Source: a halophilic archaeon SHRA6 (GTDB lineage Archaea; Halobacteriota; Halobacteria; Halobacteriales; Haloferacaceae). From it: 64,000 nt of DNA. The notes below the pieces were generated by a model. The model searched no databases, had not been told where the DNA came from, and saw only the letters and a list, made by a program, of their open reading frames with translations. Positions 9,025 through 16,666 of this stretch are shown here, piece after piece. Position numbers and translations under genes: made by a program. The stretch covers positions 186,001 through 250,000 of the forward strand of contig SOPS01000001.1 of the NCBI GenBank assembly GCA_005239175.1. Direction: 5' to 3'. How positions within the stretch are numbered: the first letter of the stretch is position 1; each line of letters opens with the position of its first letter.

Positions 9025-9555
9025 TCAGAATTTTTCGTCGTACAGTTCCTGGGAGTGTTCGATTGCGTCGATCGCGGCGGCTTTGTCCTCCCAGCCGAGG
9101 GTTTCGACCTCTTTGCCGGCCTCGAGGTTTTTGTAGGTCTCAAAGAACTCGTCGATCTCTGCACAGGTCTGGTCGGGCACGTCGTCCAGGTCTTCGAGGT
9201 GATCGTAGCGTGGGTCCTCAGTCGGGACAGCGATGACCTTGTCGTCCTGTTCGCCGTCGTCGTCCATTTTCATGAGCGCGATCGGACGGGCTTCGATGAC
9301 ACAACCAGGGAAGGTCTGGTCTTCAACGAGCACAAGGACGTCGAGCGGATCGTCGTCATCGTACCAGGTCTGGGGGATAAATCCGTAGTCACTCGGGTAG
9401 TGGACGTTCGAGTGCAATACGCGATCGAGCACGACACCGGGAAGATCCTTGTCGTATTCGTATTTGTTTCGCTCGCCTTTCAGACACTCGACGACCGCGT
9501 AGATCGTCTCCGGGGCGTCAGGCCCAGTTTCGAGATCCTCAAAGAGGTTGCTCAT
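9025..9555 (-). CDS. ppa: Inorganic pyrophosphatase, soluble type I
   Basis: Hydrolyses pyrophosphate to phosphate in the cytoplasm, driving biosynthetic reactions. ATG 9555 gives MSNLFEDLETGPDAPETIYA, a 176-residue protein of normal family length; 57 upstream codons in frame look non-coding. The family signature is visible: KYEYDKDLPGVVLDR, then YPSDYGFIPQTW, then the metal-binding cluster DDDDPLDVLVL, and KVIAVPTEDPRYDHLEDLDDVP. A TATA-like AATAAATA on the minus strand near 9650 may be its promoter. It is divergent from the PadR gene. Confidence 0.96.
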   Translation of the reverse strand: MSNLFEDLETGPDAPETIYAVVECLKGERNKYEYDKDLPGVVLDRVLHSNVHYPSDYGFIPQTWYDDDDPLDVLVLVEDQTFPGCVIEARPIALMKMDDDGEQDDKVIAVPTEDPRYDHLEDLDDVPDQTCAEIDEFFETYKNLEAGKEVETLGWEDKAAAIDAIEHSQELYDEKF

Positions 9556-9753
9556 ACAGAGAATCGTTTCGACAACACGCTGAAAGGGTTTTCGAGATTC
9601 CCCGGCAAGGGGTTCCAGCGGGGCTACCAGCGGACCAAAATCACGGCAATATTTATTTATTGGTGCAAAAAGGCGGATCACACGAAGACACGGAAGTTGG
9701 GTAATACAACGGTTGGAGATTGTCAAATCGTTAGACAGCGATGCATTTAGTTC

Positions 9754-9789
9754 ACGAAACGTCAGTAGACTTACGAAACGTTATATATC
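9754..9789 (+). promoter_or_regulatory. Direct repeat and TATA box of the PadR gene
   Basis: ACGAAACGT occurs at 9754-9762 and again at 9773-9781, 19 bp apart, and the second copy runs straight into TTATATAT at 9781-9788. The TATA is about 25 bp before ATG 9810, as expected for a leaderless haloarchaeal transcript. A repeat abutting the TATA box is a plausible autoregulatory site for the PadR protein. No binding data are available. Confidence 0.45.
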
Positions 9790-9809
9790 TCCGTATCCTT
9801 TGATCATCT

Positions 9810-10163
9810 ATGTCAGAGGCACATACGATCGCTGACGGGGTGGCTGAAGTACGAGACTTGACCGCGTTCCAGCAGAATATTCTCACAATTCTTGCCGCGG
9901 AGCCAATGTACGGCCTCGCAATCAAGCGAGAACTCGAGTCGTACTACGATGCGGAGGTAAATCACGGTCGGCTCTACCCGAACCTAGATTCACTCGTCGA
10001 GTTGGGCTTCGTCGAGAAATCTGAACTGGACAAACGGACAAACCAATACGAACTGACCAACGGGGGATACCGGGCACTCCTCTCACAGTTTGAATGGGCA
10101 TTCGACAAGATCGTGACCGACAGCGATCGAGCTGACGATATCCGGGCACTCCTCGAAGAGTAA
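9810..10163 (+). CDS. PadR-family transcriptional regulator
   Basis: Winged-helix DNA-binding protein of 117 residues. The core LTAFQQNILTILAAEPMYGLAIKRELE followed by VNHGRLYPNLDSLVELGFVEKSELDKRTNQYELTNGGYRALL is the PadR pattern: helix-turn-helix, then the wing with the conserved Y.LT..G element, then a dimerising C-terminal helix. PadR proteins are usually repressors that respond to small molecules. It stands alone between ppa and the rnhA operon. A 9-bp direct repeat right before its TATA suggests it controls itself. The effector is unknown. Confidence 0.9.
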   Translation: MSEAHTIADGVAEVRDLTAFQQNILTILAAEPMYGLAIKRELESYYDAEVNHGRLYPNLDSLVELGFVEKSELDKRTNQYELTNGGYRALLSQFEWAFDKIVTDSDRADDIRALLEE

Positions 10164-10172
10164 TACGGCAGC

Positions 10173-10787
10173 TTACAACGGATACGACGCGTCCGCGTGG
10201 CTGAATGCCGTGCGGATCGATTCCTCAACGAGCGCTTGCTGGCGCTCGCTTGCCCACGCGTTTCGTGGGTAATACTCCTCATAGAACTCGGTGAGCTGCT
10301 CGGCCGTCGCGGTGTCAAGCGGCTGGAGGTAGTGGTTACCCATGAAATCCGCGAACGCTCGCACATTTTTCGCGTGTAACGCTGATTCGTTTTCGGAAAC
10401 GGCCTCGACGATCGACTGGTTGTGTGTTTCGACCTCGGCCCAGCTATCGCCCTCCTGTGGCCCCAGCGGCACCTCGATCGCTCGGTCCGTGTCGTCGATT
10501 TTATCGAACTGAACGGTTCCGTCCACGACCCACTCGTCTGGGTACAACACAAGCGTGCGATCTTCATCTCGGAGTCGAGCCGTGTAGTCGTGATCGGCAA
10601 CGAGCCGATCGCGCTCTCGGCGATATGCCGCTTTTGCCGCGTCGTCAACCGCCTCTGCGGCGAGCGCAGTGAGCCGTTTGGCCTCCGAAACCACGTCTTC
10701 GGGAAGGGGAATCTCGTCAGTATTGTCTGTCGGTCCGGTCGTGTCGTTTGTCGTTCCGTCAGTCATCTCGGCTGTGTGTTCTGTCAT
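10173..10787 (-). CDS. Conserved rnhA-operon protein
   Basis: Acidic 204-residue protein encoded directly downstream of the RNase HI gene, with a gap of 7 bp. I chose ATG 10787 (MTEHTAEMTDGTTNDTTGPT); the same frame runs open far upstream through rnhA, but that part is a shadow. The protein has a Thr/Asp-rich N-terminus, a helical segment VVSEAKRLTALAAEAVDDAAKAAYRRERD (split here by the AVDD turn) and a C-terminal helical domain ending near FSHADASYPL. From memory, haloarchaeal annotations call this the rnhA operon protein. No catalytic motif is visible. A role with RNase HI is inferred only from linkage. Confidence 0.8.
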   Translation of the reverse strand: MTEHTAEMTDGTTNDTTGPTDNTDEIPLPEDVVSEAKRLTALAAEAVDDAAKAAYRRERDRLVADHDYTARLRDEDRTLVLYPDEWVVDGTVQFDKIDDTDRAIEVPLGPQEGDSWAEVETHNQSIVEAVSENESALHAKNVRAFADFMGNHYLQPLDTATAEQLTEFYEEYYPRNAWASERQQALVEESIRTAFSHADASYPL

Positions 10788-10794
10788 TTCAGTA

Positions 10795-11388
10795 CTATCC
10801 CTCCGCAAACGCTTCGTTCGCGAGATCGTCTGCGCGTTCGTTGAGCTCACGGGGAACGTGTTCGATCGACCACTTGTCGAACGATTTGAGGCGCGATCGG
10901 ACCTCGATTCGATACTCGCGAAGCTGAGGATTGTTCGTCTGCCACTCGCCGCGGACCTGCTTGACGACAAGTTCTGAATCCCCACGGATGTCGACTTCCG
11001 AGAGTCCGTAGTCGATCGCCGCCTCGAGTCCCGCGAGGAGCGCCTCGTACTCCGCACGGTTGTTGGTCGTCGGGTCGATCCGCCGACTCCCCTCCGCAGC
11101 GATGCCGTCGCCGGTAACGATGACCCAGCCGATCGCGGCCTCGCCAGGGTTGCCGCGGCTTGCGCCGTCAAAGTACAGATAGCCACGGCCAGCCCCCTCG
11201 CGCAATAACAGCGTGAGATTGTCGGGGTTCGATCCCTGCACGACGATCTTGTCGTCGTAGGCCACCGCAACCGCATCTCCCCGAGTTGCCCGCCAGCGCT
11301 CGTGAGGCGTGTTTCCATCGGTGAGTTCGACCCCCGCGGCCGCGAGCGTCTCAGCAGCAGCCGCTGGGTCGGCTTCGATCGTCGGCAT
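10795..11388 (-). CDS. rnhA: Ribonuclease HI
   Basis: Cleaves the RNA strand of RNA-DNA hybrids. ATG 11388 gives MPTIEADPAAAAETLAAAGV and a 197-residue protein. An N-terminal domain of about 65 residues, common in archaeal RNase HI, precedes the catalytic fold. Acidic residues are in YFDGASRGNPGEAAIG (first Asp), NNRAEYEALLAGLEAA (Glu), RGDSELVVKQVRGEW (second Asp) and ELNERADDLANEAF (last Asp). The gene is divergent from tfb and followed immediately by its operon partner. All four catalytic carboxylates are present, so the enzyme should be active. Confidence 0.95.
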   Translation of the reverse strand: MPTIEADPAAAAETLAAAGVELTDGNTPHERWRATRGDAVAVAYDDKIVVQGSNPDNLTLLLREGAGRGYLYFDGASRGNPGEAAIGWVIVTGDGIAAEGSRRIDPTTNNRAEYEALLAGLEAAIDYGLSEVDIRGDSELVVKQVRGEWQTNNPQLREYRIEVRSRLKSFDKWSIEHVPRELNERADDLANEAFAEG

Positions 11389-11493
11389 ACAACGTTCTTC
11401 GAACCGATCGCCGTTATGTCGTTCGCTTCGAATCGGCGGTGTCTTACCCGTGAGGCAGTCAGTGGCGTGTCGATCGAGCGCTTGCCGCAAAGT

Positions 11494-11525
11494 TTTAAAT
11501 ATGCGTCGAAGTTTACTATATAAAT
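11494..11525 (+). promoter_or_regulatory. Core promoter of the tfb gene
   Basis: TTTAAATA at 11494-11501 lies about 28-35 bp before ATG 11529, the position expected for a TATA box of a leaderless transcript. A second AT-rich block, TTTACTATATAAAT at 11512-11525, is too close to the ATG to serve a leaderless start but could be used by a longer-range initiation or by the divergent rnhA unit. Confidence 0.4.
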
Positions 11526-11528
11526 GCG

Positions 11529-12503
11529 ATGAAACGGTCTACCCGCCAGCGGGGGCACCGATCGACAGGGACACGTGAAGAAGACACGGCCGAGTCGGCG
11601 GCCGAGGCAGAATTAGACCCCGAGGAGATCGATCCCGAGGATCTCGTTCGGACGGCTGATGGAGAGCTGATACACGAAGAGACCGGGCTGATAATCGAGG
11701 AGGACCAGATCGATCGGGGGCCCGAGTGGCGTGCGTTCAACCATTCGGAGCGACAGAACAAATCCCGTGTGGGTGCGCCAACGACGAAGACGATGCACGA
11801 CAAGGGATTGACGACGACGATCGACTGGAAGGACAAAGACGCCTACGGCCGATCGCTTTCTTCTGAAAAACGCAGCCAGATGCACCGGCTGCGAAAGTGG
11901 CAAGAGCGCATTCGTACCAAAGACGCCGGCGAGCGAAATCTCCAGTTCGCCCTCTCAGAGATTGACCGGATGGCATCCGCACTGGGTGTCCCGCGATCGG
12001 TTCGCGAGGTCGCTTCCGTTATTTATCGCCGCGCACTCAGTGAGGACCTCATCCGCGGCCGATCGATCGAAGGCGTCTCCACCGCCGCGCTGTATGCTGC
12101 GTGTCGAAAAGAGGGCATCCCACGGAGTCTCGAAGAGATTTCGGAGGTCTCACGGGTCGATCGCAAGGAGATCGGGCGAACGTATCGCTACATCTCCCAG
12201 GAACTCGGCTTAGAGATGCGGCCTGTTGATCCGAAAAAGTACGTCCCGCGGTTCTGCTCAGAACTCGAACTCTCCGAGGAAGTCCAATCGAAGGCAAAAG
12301 AGATCATCGACACCACTGCTGAGGAGGGGTTGTTGTCCGGAAAGTCGCCAACCGGCTTCGCCGCCGCAGCGATTTACGCGGCGTCGCTGCTCTGTAATCA
12401 GAAAAAGACCCAGCGAGAGGTTGCTGATGTCGCGCAGGTCACCGAGGTAACGATTCGGAATCGATATCAAGAACAGATCGAAGCGATGGGCATCCACAGC
12501 TAG
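11529..12503 (+). CDS. tfb: Transcription initiation factor TFB with degenerate zinc ribbon
   Basis: TFIIB-type factor (324 aa) that bridges TBP and RNA polymerase. Two cyclin repeats are intact: repeat 1 about residues 135-220 ([20 protein letters not shown], then [20 protein letters not shown]) and repeat 2 from about 230 ([12 protein letters not shown], then [17 protein letters not shown]). The B-finger region [21 protein letters not shown] is present. The zinc ribbon is not: where typical TFB has CPEC and CxDCGLVVEE, this protein has DPED and [10 protein letters not shown], so all four ligands are gone. Haloarchaea usually carry several TFBs, so this may be a specialised paralogue. Confidence 0.93.
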   Translation: MKRSTRQRGHRSTGTREEDTAESAAEAELDPEEIDPEDLVRTADGELIHEETGLIIEEDQIDRGPEWRAFNHSERQNKSRVGAPTTKTMHDKGLTTTIDWKDKDAYGRSLSSEKRSQMHRLRKWQERIRTKDAGERNLQFALSEIDRMASALGVPRSVREVASVIYRRALSEDLIRGRSIEGVSTAALYAACRKEGIPRSLEEISEVSRVDRKEIGRTYRYISQELGLEMRPVDPKKYVPRFCSELELSEEVQSKAKEIIDTTAEEGLLSGKSPTGFAAAAIYAASLLCNQKKTQREVADVAQVTEVTIRNRYQEQIEAMGIHS

Positions 12504-12511
12504 GACAGCGA

Positions 12512-12743
12512 CGATCGTCGCCAATCTTCGATTAGACAATTACTCGCCGTCGATCTGCGACTCGACAATCACTCACCGCCGATCTGCGACTCGACAATCA
12601 CTCACCGCCGATCTGCGACTCGACAATCACTCACCGCCGATCTGCGACTCGACAATCACTCACCGCCGATCTGCAACTCGACTATCACTCACCGCCGATC
12701 TGCAACTCGACTATCACTCACCGCCGATCTGCGAGTGAACAAC
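12512..12743 (-). repeat. 29-bp tandem array at the 3' end of the flavoprotein gene
   Basis: Seven 29-bp units fill 12541-12743, and a decayed eighth runs to 12512. Read on the minus strand the unit is built around CAGATCGGCGGTGAGTGA. The array starts at the stop of the flavoprotein gene. The gene end (GACGAG then TAG then TTGT) aligns with the unit at 17 of 29 positions, with the stop codon at the same place. Going downstream the GAG-stop position reads TGA six times, then TAA. There are no spacers, so it is not a CRISPR. Confidence 0.9.
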
Positions 12744-13330
12744 TACTCGTCGGCCATTTCGCCGAAGACGCGGTCTGCGTCGGCGGGGACATCGAAGTCG
12801 TGGTAGTGTTCGCCTTTCTCGTTCGAGAGGATATTCAGCGCCGCGGCGGCCCCATCGCCCGCAGAGATCACCGCCTGCCACTCTTCGGCCCGAACCATCG
12901 CGCCGGTCGCGTAGGCGTTCTCGACGCTCGTTTCCATCGTGACATCAACGTCAACGAGATCATCGTCAAACGCACAGCCGAGTGATTCGGCGAGATCGCG
13001 ATTTGCGCCCGTGGCCAACACCACGTACGTCGCCTCAACGCTCTCGTCGTCGGTCTCGATTACGAATCCATCCTCGGCTTCGGAGACAGTCGTGACCTCC
13101 GCACCCTGGCGACGATCGACGCCGAACGAATCGACCTGTGCTCGGGCGGTTTCCAAGAATGCCGATCCGTCGACAGAGCCAATGCCTAGGTAGTTGAACA
13201 GGTGTGCTTTGTGCAGCCACGTCGAGTCGGTGTCGAAGACGATCGTATCAAGGCCGTTCTTCTGGGCGAAAAGCGCCGCACTGAGCCCCGCAGGGCCGCC
13301 GCCAACGACTGCAACAGTTGTGTCTGACAT
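12743..13330 (-). CDS. Short FAD-dependent oxidoreductase, thioredoxin-reductase-like
   Basis: Flavoprotein of 195 residues. The N-terminal FAD motif VAVVGGGPAGLSAALFAQKNG is followed by the ATGANRDLAESLG strand and the C-terminal FAD-binding ENAYATGAMVRAEEWQAVISAGDGAAAALNI, which is typical of thioredoxin reductases. The central NADPH-binding domain and the redox CxxC are missing: a full TrxB has about 300 residues. It is therefore a one-domain relative whose electron donor is unclear. The gene stands alone, and its 3' end runs directly into a tandem array. Related short forms occur in haloarchaea, from memory. Confidence 0.82.
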   Translation of the reverse strand: MSDTTVAVVGGGPAGLSAALFAQKNGLDTIVFDTDSTWLHKAHLFNYLGIGSVDGSAFLETARAQVDSFGVDRRQGAEVTTVSEAEDGFVIETDDESVEATYVVLATGANRDLAESLGCAFDDDLVDVDVTMETSVENAYATGAMVRAEEWQAVISAGDGAAAALNILSNEKGEHYHDFDVPADADRVFGEMADE

Positions 13331-13425
13331 AACAGCTATGCTTTGGGCTACAACCCTAAAACTCCAGCAGTGACATAGGTGTCAGTGGGCGAGCGAGCCG
13401 TAAGTGATCTATGGACCACACAGAC

Positions 13426-14217
13426 TCACAGGTCACGGCGGACAAAGAGTACCCGCGCCCCGACGAGCACAACAGCAGTCGCCACGAGCAACACCCCCGC
13501 ATCCCCGATTGCGTACGTTTCCTGCACGAGAATCGCCGTCGGATCGTAGTAGCCAGACGGCGTTAGCGACTGTACTACCGAGATCTCTTCAACGCTGCCG
13601 GCGATCGAATCCAGCAGATAGAGCGCGAATATCGCGGCGATCGCGGCGCGTTTGGCCACATCACCGCGGTCGAATTTGACAGAAAAGACAAGCCCAATCG
13701 TCGCACACAAAAGCAGATACGGGATTGAAAGGAGATGTACCATCACGAGTCCGAGGGCATCGATCGGCTCTCCGATTGCAATCGTTCCGGCATACACGAG
13801 TGAACCGACGACTACGTTGACCGCGAGGATTGGAACCACCAGCGCGGCGAACTTCTCGAACAACACGCGCGTCCGGGAGACCGGCAGCGAGCACAACAGA
13901 TCCATCCGATCGCCCTCAATATCGTCGGCGATGAGTCCTGCGGCGAGGTACGCGAAATACAATCCGAGGACAATTACCCAAACAAAATTGTACAGTTCGA
14001 CGGCCAGAAAGCCCTCGATCGACGCGAGGGTAACGAGGCCGAACGCCTCCCGCATCGCCGGGGGCCACGCCTCAATCATCTGGTCGATGTCAATGTCCGC
14101 GGTCTGAAACGACGGATACAGCGCGATGAAAAAGACAGCGACGAGGCTGATTCCCGCGGTCAAAACGACGGTGCCACGGCGTCGGCGATCGACCTCGTAC
14201 CGGGCGGTCTCAAGCAT
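13426..14217 (-). CDS. ABC transporter permease (ABC-2 type)
   Basis: Integral membrane protein of 263 residues from ATG 14217; upstream in-frame codons lie inside the ATPase gene and are rejected. Six hydrophobic segments are visible, starting with GTVVLTAGISLVAVFFIAL. The cytoplasmic loop LIADDIEGDRMDLLCSLPVSR is the coupling element seen in NosY-like and gliding-type permeases. Its start overlaps the end of the ATPase gene by 8 bp, so the two form an exporter operon. The substrate is unknown. Confidence 0.88.
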   Translation of the reverse strand: MLETARYEVDRRRRGTVVLTAGISLVAVFFIALYPSFQTADIDIDQMIEAWPPAMREAFGLVTLASIEGFLAVELYNFVWVIVLGLYFAYLAAGLIADDIEGDRMDLLCSLPVSRTRVLFEKFAALVVPILAVNVVVGSLVYAGTIAIGEPIDALGLVMVHLLSIPYLLLCATIGLVFSVKFDRGDVAKRAAIAAIFALYLLDSIAGSVEEISVVQSLTPSGYYDPTAILVQETYAIGDAGVLLVATAVVLVGARVLFVRRDL

Positions 14218-15133
14218 CTCCTGCCTCCAGTTTTGTTGCGGGATCGTCGGTTTCAGTGTCATCTCCGTAGTAGTGCATGAATACGTCTTCGAGCGGCGGT
14301 TCGGTGATTTCGATGTCGAGGATCTCAAAGCTGGCTAGACGATCGAGGAGTTCGTTGTACCCACCTGCATAGGTAAAGTGCAGTTCGTGGCCAACAGTGT
14401 CGAGATCGAAGACGCCATCGAGCGATCGGACACGATCATGGACGTCCTCGGCAGCCCGAAGATGGACCCGCTTGCCGCCCTGTGCTAACAGGGTATCAAT
14501 GTCTTCGAGCGCGACGAGCGATCCTTCACGGAGGATGCCGACGCGATCGCAGACGCGCCGGACTTCGCTCAGCACGTGTGAGGAGAAAAACACGGTCGTC
14601 CCGCGATCGCGCTCGGCGCGAATGAACTCATGAAACCGTTCCTGTTTGAGTGGATCGAGCCCGGAGGTCGGTTCGTCCATGATGACGAGGTCCGGATCGT
14701 GCATGAACGCCTGGACGAGCCCGAGCATCTGTTTGTTGCCTGTCGAGTACTCCCGGATCGGCCGGTCGATCGGTGGAGAAAACATCGCTAACAGATCTTG
14801 CCGACGGCTGTCACCCTTGACGGCCCCGTGATAGTCGAGGACATCCTCGCCAGTGGCACCTGGATCGAAGCCCAGGTTCGCCGGAAGATAGCCGACCCGT
14901 CGTTTAGCCTCGATCAACGCGGCCTCCTCCCGGACATCCGCACCCAACACCGCGGCAGTCCCGCTGGTTGGCGAAATCAGTCCCAAAAGAAGTCGGATAA
15001 ACGTTGTTTTTCCGGCGCCGTTCGGACCGAGAAAACCGAACACTTCGCCGGACTCGACGTGAAAGGAGAGCGAATCGACGCCAAGGACCGAGCCATACGT
15101 CTTCGTGAGCCCACTCGCCTCGATCGGATGCAT
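14210..15133 (-). CDS. ABC transporter ATP-binding protein
   Basis: Nucleotide-binding subunit of an ABC-2 exporter (307 aa from ATG 15133; a long in-frame upstream extension over the hydrolase genes is a shadow). Walker A is GPNGAGKTTF near residue 39, the signature is STGNKQMLGL, slightly divergent from LSGGQ, and Walker B is DLVIMDEPTSGLDP. A C-terminal region of about 90 residues follows, as in drug- and copper-type exporters. The permease gene overlaps the 3' end. It is divergent from the hydrolase pair. Confidence 0.92.
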   Translation of the reverse strand: MHPIEASGLTKTYGSVLGVDSLSFHVESGEVFGFLGPNGAGKTTFIRLLLGLISPTSGTAAVLGADVREEAALIEAKRRVGYLPANLGFDPGATGEDVLDYHGAVKGDSRRQDLLAMFSPPIDRPIREYSTGNKQMLGLVQAFMHDPDLVIMDEPTSGLDPLKQERFHEFIRAERDRGTTVFFSSHVLSEVRRVCDRVGILREGSLVALEDIDTLLAQGGKRVHLRAAEDVHDRVRSLDGVFDLDTVGHELHFTYAGGYNELLDRLASFEILDIEITEPPLEDVFMHYYGDDTETDDPATKLEAGDA

Positions 15134-15247
15134 ACCGGACGTCGACCGCGTGATGGCATAGTATTTTTGTCGGAGGACTGTCGCTGCGATCGACGGAGTG
15201 CATATAATAGCGCGGGCTTTATTCACACGCGATGGTAGGTCACGCAT

Positions 15248-15943
15248 ATGGCACCGACGATCGTGACCGCCGCCCTTGGAGCGATCCTCGCGGCGGCGCT
15301 GTTGGGAGCGGCGTTCGATCGCCGCTCGGTTGCGATCGTCACGGCCGCGGCAGTTGTCCCAGATCTGGATGCAATCACGAGCCTCGCAGTACAAAGCGGG
15401 ACGAACGCGGTGTTGCATAACGCGTGGATCCCCCTCGCGATCGGCGTCGTGTTGTACTGGGACACATCGCGGGATGATTCGTGGCTCCGTACCCAGTATG
15501 GCTGGTACGGGATCCGTGTCGCGTGGGTTTCGCTTGCGGCGTTCCTCGTCGTGGGGATCGGCGTCGATCTCTTCGGTGAATCGGGCGTGAACCTCCTGTA
15601 TCCGTTCCACGACGCGTTCTACCGGATAGACGGACGGTTCCTGTACTCCACCCAGCGCGGAATCGTCCAGACGTACGTCGGCTGGGGTGACGGGACGCTC
15701 GGCCCACTGGCGATCGACAACCCCGGCACCACCGCCACCTACCACGTCTCGACGTGGGTCACACCCGAACCGGATGTCGGACTCTCCGCTGACGTTGACC
15801 GCGAGGTAACGATCGTCGAAACCGGCTGGCAGGTGGTTCTCATCGTCTCGAGCGTCGCGTTGCTCGCGGTACGGTTCACCGAGTCGTGGCTCGAAAAACG
15901 AAAACACAACGGAACGATCGGATCCGACAGAGGCGATCGCTGA
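15248..15943 (+). CDS. Membrane-bound metal-dependent hydrolase, YdjM-like (copy 1)
   Basis: Membrane protein of 231 residues related to the YdjM/LexA-binding-like putative hydrolases. It has N-terminal helices, then AVVPDLDAITSL, whose PDLD motif is the family hallmark, then TNAVLHNAWIPLAIG with the conserved histidine, and the lipid-side segment GESGVNLLYPFHDAFYRIDGR. A C-terminal helix ends the protein. The next gene is a paralogue with the same order of motifs and starts inside this gene's stop codon (TGATG), so the pair arose by tandem duplication. The substrate is not known. Confidence 0.8.
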   Translation: MAPTIVTAALGAILAAALLGAAFDRRSVAIVTAAAVVPDLDAITSLAVQSGTNAVLHNAWIPLAIGVVLYWDTSRDDSWLRTQYGWYGIRVAWVSLAAFLVVGIGVDLFGESGVNLLYPFHDAFYRIDGRFLYSTQRGIVQTYVGWGDGTLGPLAIDNPGTTATYHVSTWVTPEPDVGLSADVDREVTIVETGWQVVLIVSSVALLAVRFTESWLEKRKHNGTIGSDRGDR

Positions 15944-16593
15944 TGCCATCAACCGTCGTCCACGTGGCGTTCGGACTCGTGTTGGCGATTGCACTCTTGA
16001 GGGGCACAGAGGACCGCGGCGCACTGGTATTCCTCGTTGTGTTGCTCGTACTCCCGGATCTCGACACGGTCCTGGGGCCGATCATGGCCGGCGCACACCG
16101 GACGGTATTGCACACGCTGTTGTTCCCGGCCGCGATCGCCGCACTCATGACGTACGATACGCGGGTTCGTGACCGATCGCTGCTCCGCGATCGTGTGGGT
16201 GAGCAGTGGATTCGGGTGGCCTGGGCAGGGACGTTCGCGCTGGGCTTTGGCCATCTGCTCTTGGATTACGTCTATCTCGATGGAATCAACGCCCTGTGGC
16301 CGCTTCGCGATCAGTTCTACCGGCTCAGTGGAGAGATGGTCCTCTCGACGAGCGACGGGCTGACCCAGACGTTCGTCGACCTCTCCCCGGACGCCCCTGA
16401 GCCCGAACGACGGTCACGACAAACCGTCCACGTCAACAACCCGGTCGAGCCGAGCCGGGATCCACCGCCAGCGGAACCCGTCGATCGGCTGTTTCCGTTT
16501 GCGGTCACCGGTCGTGAGCTGTACCTGATTGTCCTCTCAGTGTTCGTCCTCGCCGCGCGGCGGTTACAGCGTGAAGGACCCGACGAGGCGTAA
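15943..16593 (+). CDS. Membrane-bound metal-dependent hydrolase, YdjM-like (copy 2)
   Basis: Paralogue of the preceding gene, 216 residues from ATG 15943; the 19 codons upstream in frame lie in the other gene. Motifs in order are STVVHVAFGLVLAIALLRG with a conserved His, LLVLPDLDTVLGPIMAG with the PDLD element, HRTVLHTLLFPAAIAALM, LGFGHLLLDYVYLDGINALWP (the HxLLD metal-type motif) and QFYRLSGEMVLSTSDG. Copy 2 keeps both histidine motifs and looks closer to the family norm than copy 1, which lacks the HxLLD form. The two overlap by one base and must be translationally linked. Confidence 0.82.
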   Translation: MPSTVVHVAFGLVLAIALLRGTEDRGALVFLVVLLVLPDLDTVLGPIMAGAHRTVLHTLLFPAAIAALMTYDTRVRDRSLLRDRVGEQWIRVAWAGTFALGFGHLLLDYVYLDGINALWPLRDQFYRLSGEMVLSTSDGLTQTFVDLSPDAPEPERRSRQTVHVNNPVEPSRDPPPAEPVDRLFPFAVTGRELYLIVLSVFVLAARRLQREGPDEA

Positions 16594-16666
16594 GCGCGTC
16601 TACGCAGTCAATCAAGAAGGTTCGGACGGGAACGTTCTTGATCGTTGCCGGCGTACTTTCCGGTGA

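Noticed and set aside
10788-11558. Long N-terminal extension of the rnhA-operon protein
   Set aside because: It runs through the rnhA gene in another frame and has no family similarity; ATG 10787 gives the normal protein.
12512-12743. CRISPR array
   Set aside because: Units are head to tail without unique spacers, and no cas gene is in the window. The same holds for the arrays at 25416, 45887, 55090 and 62222.
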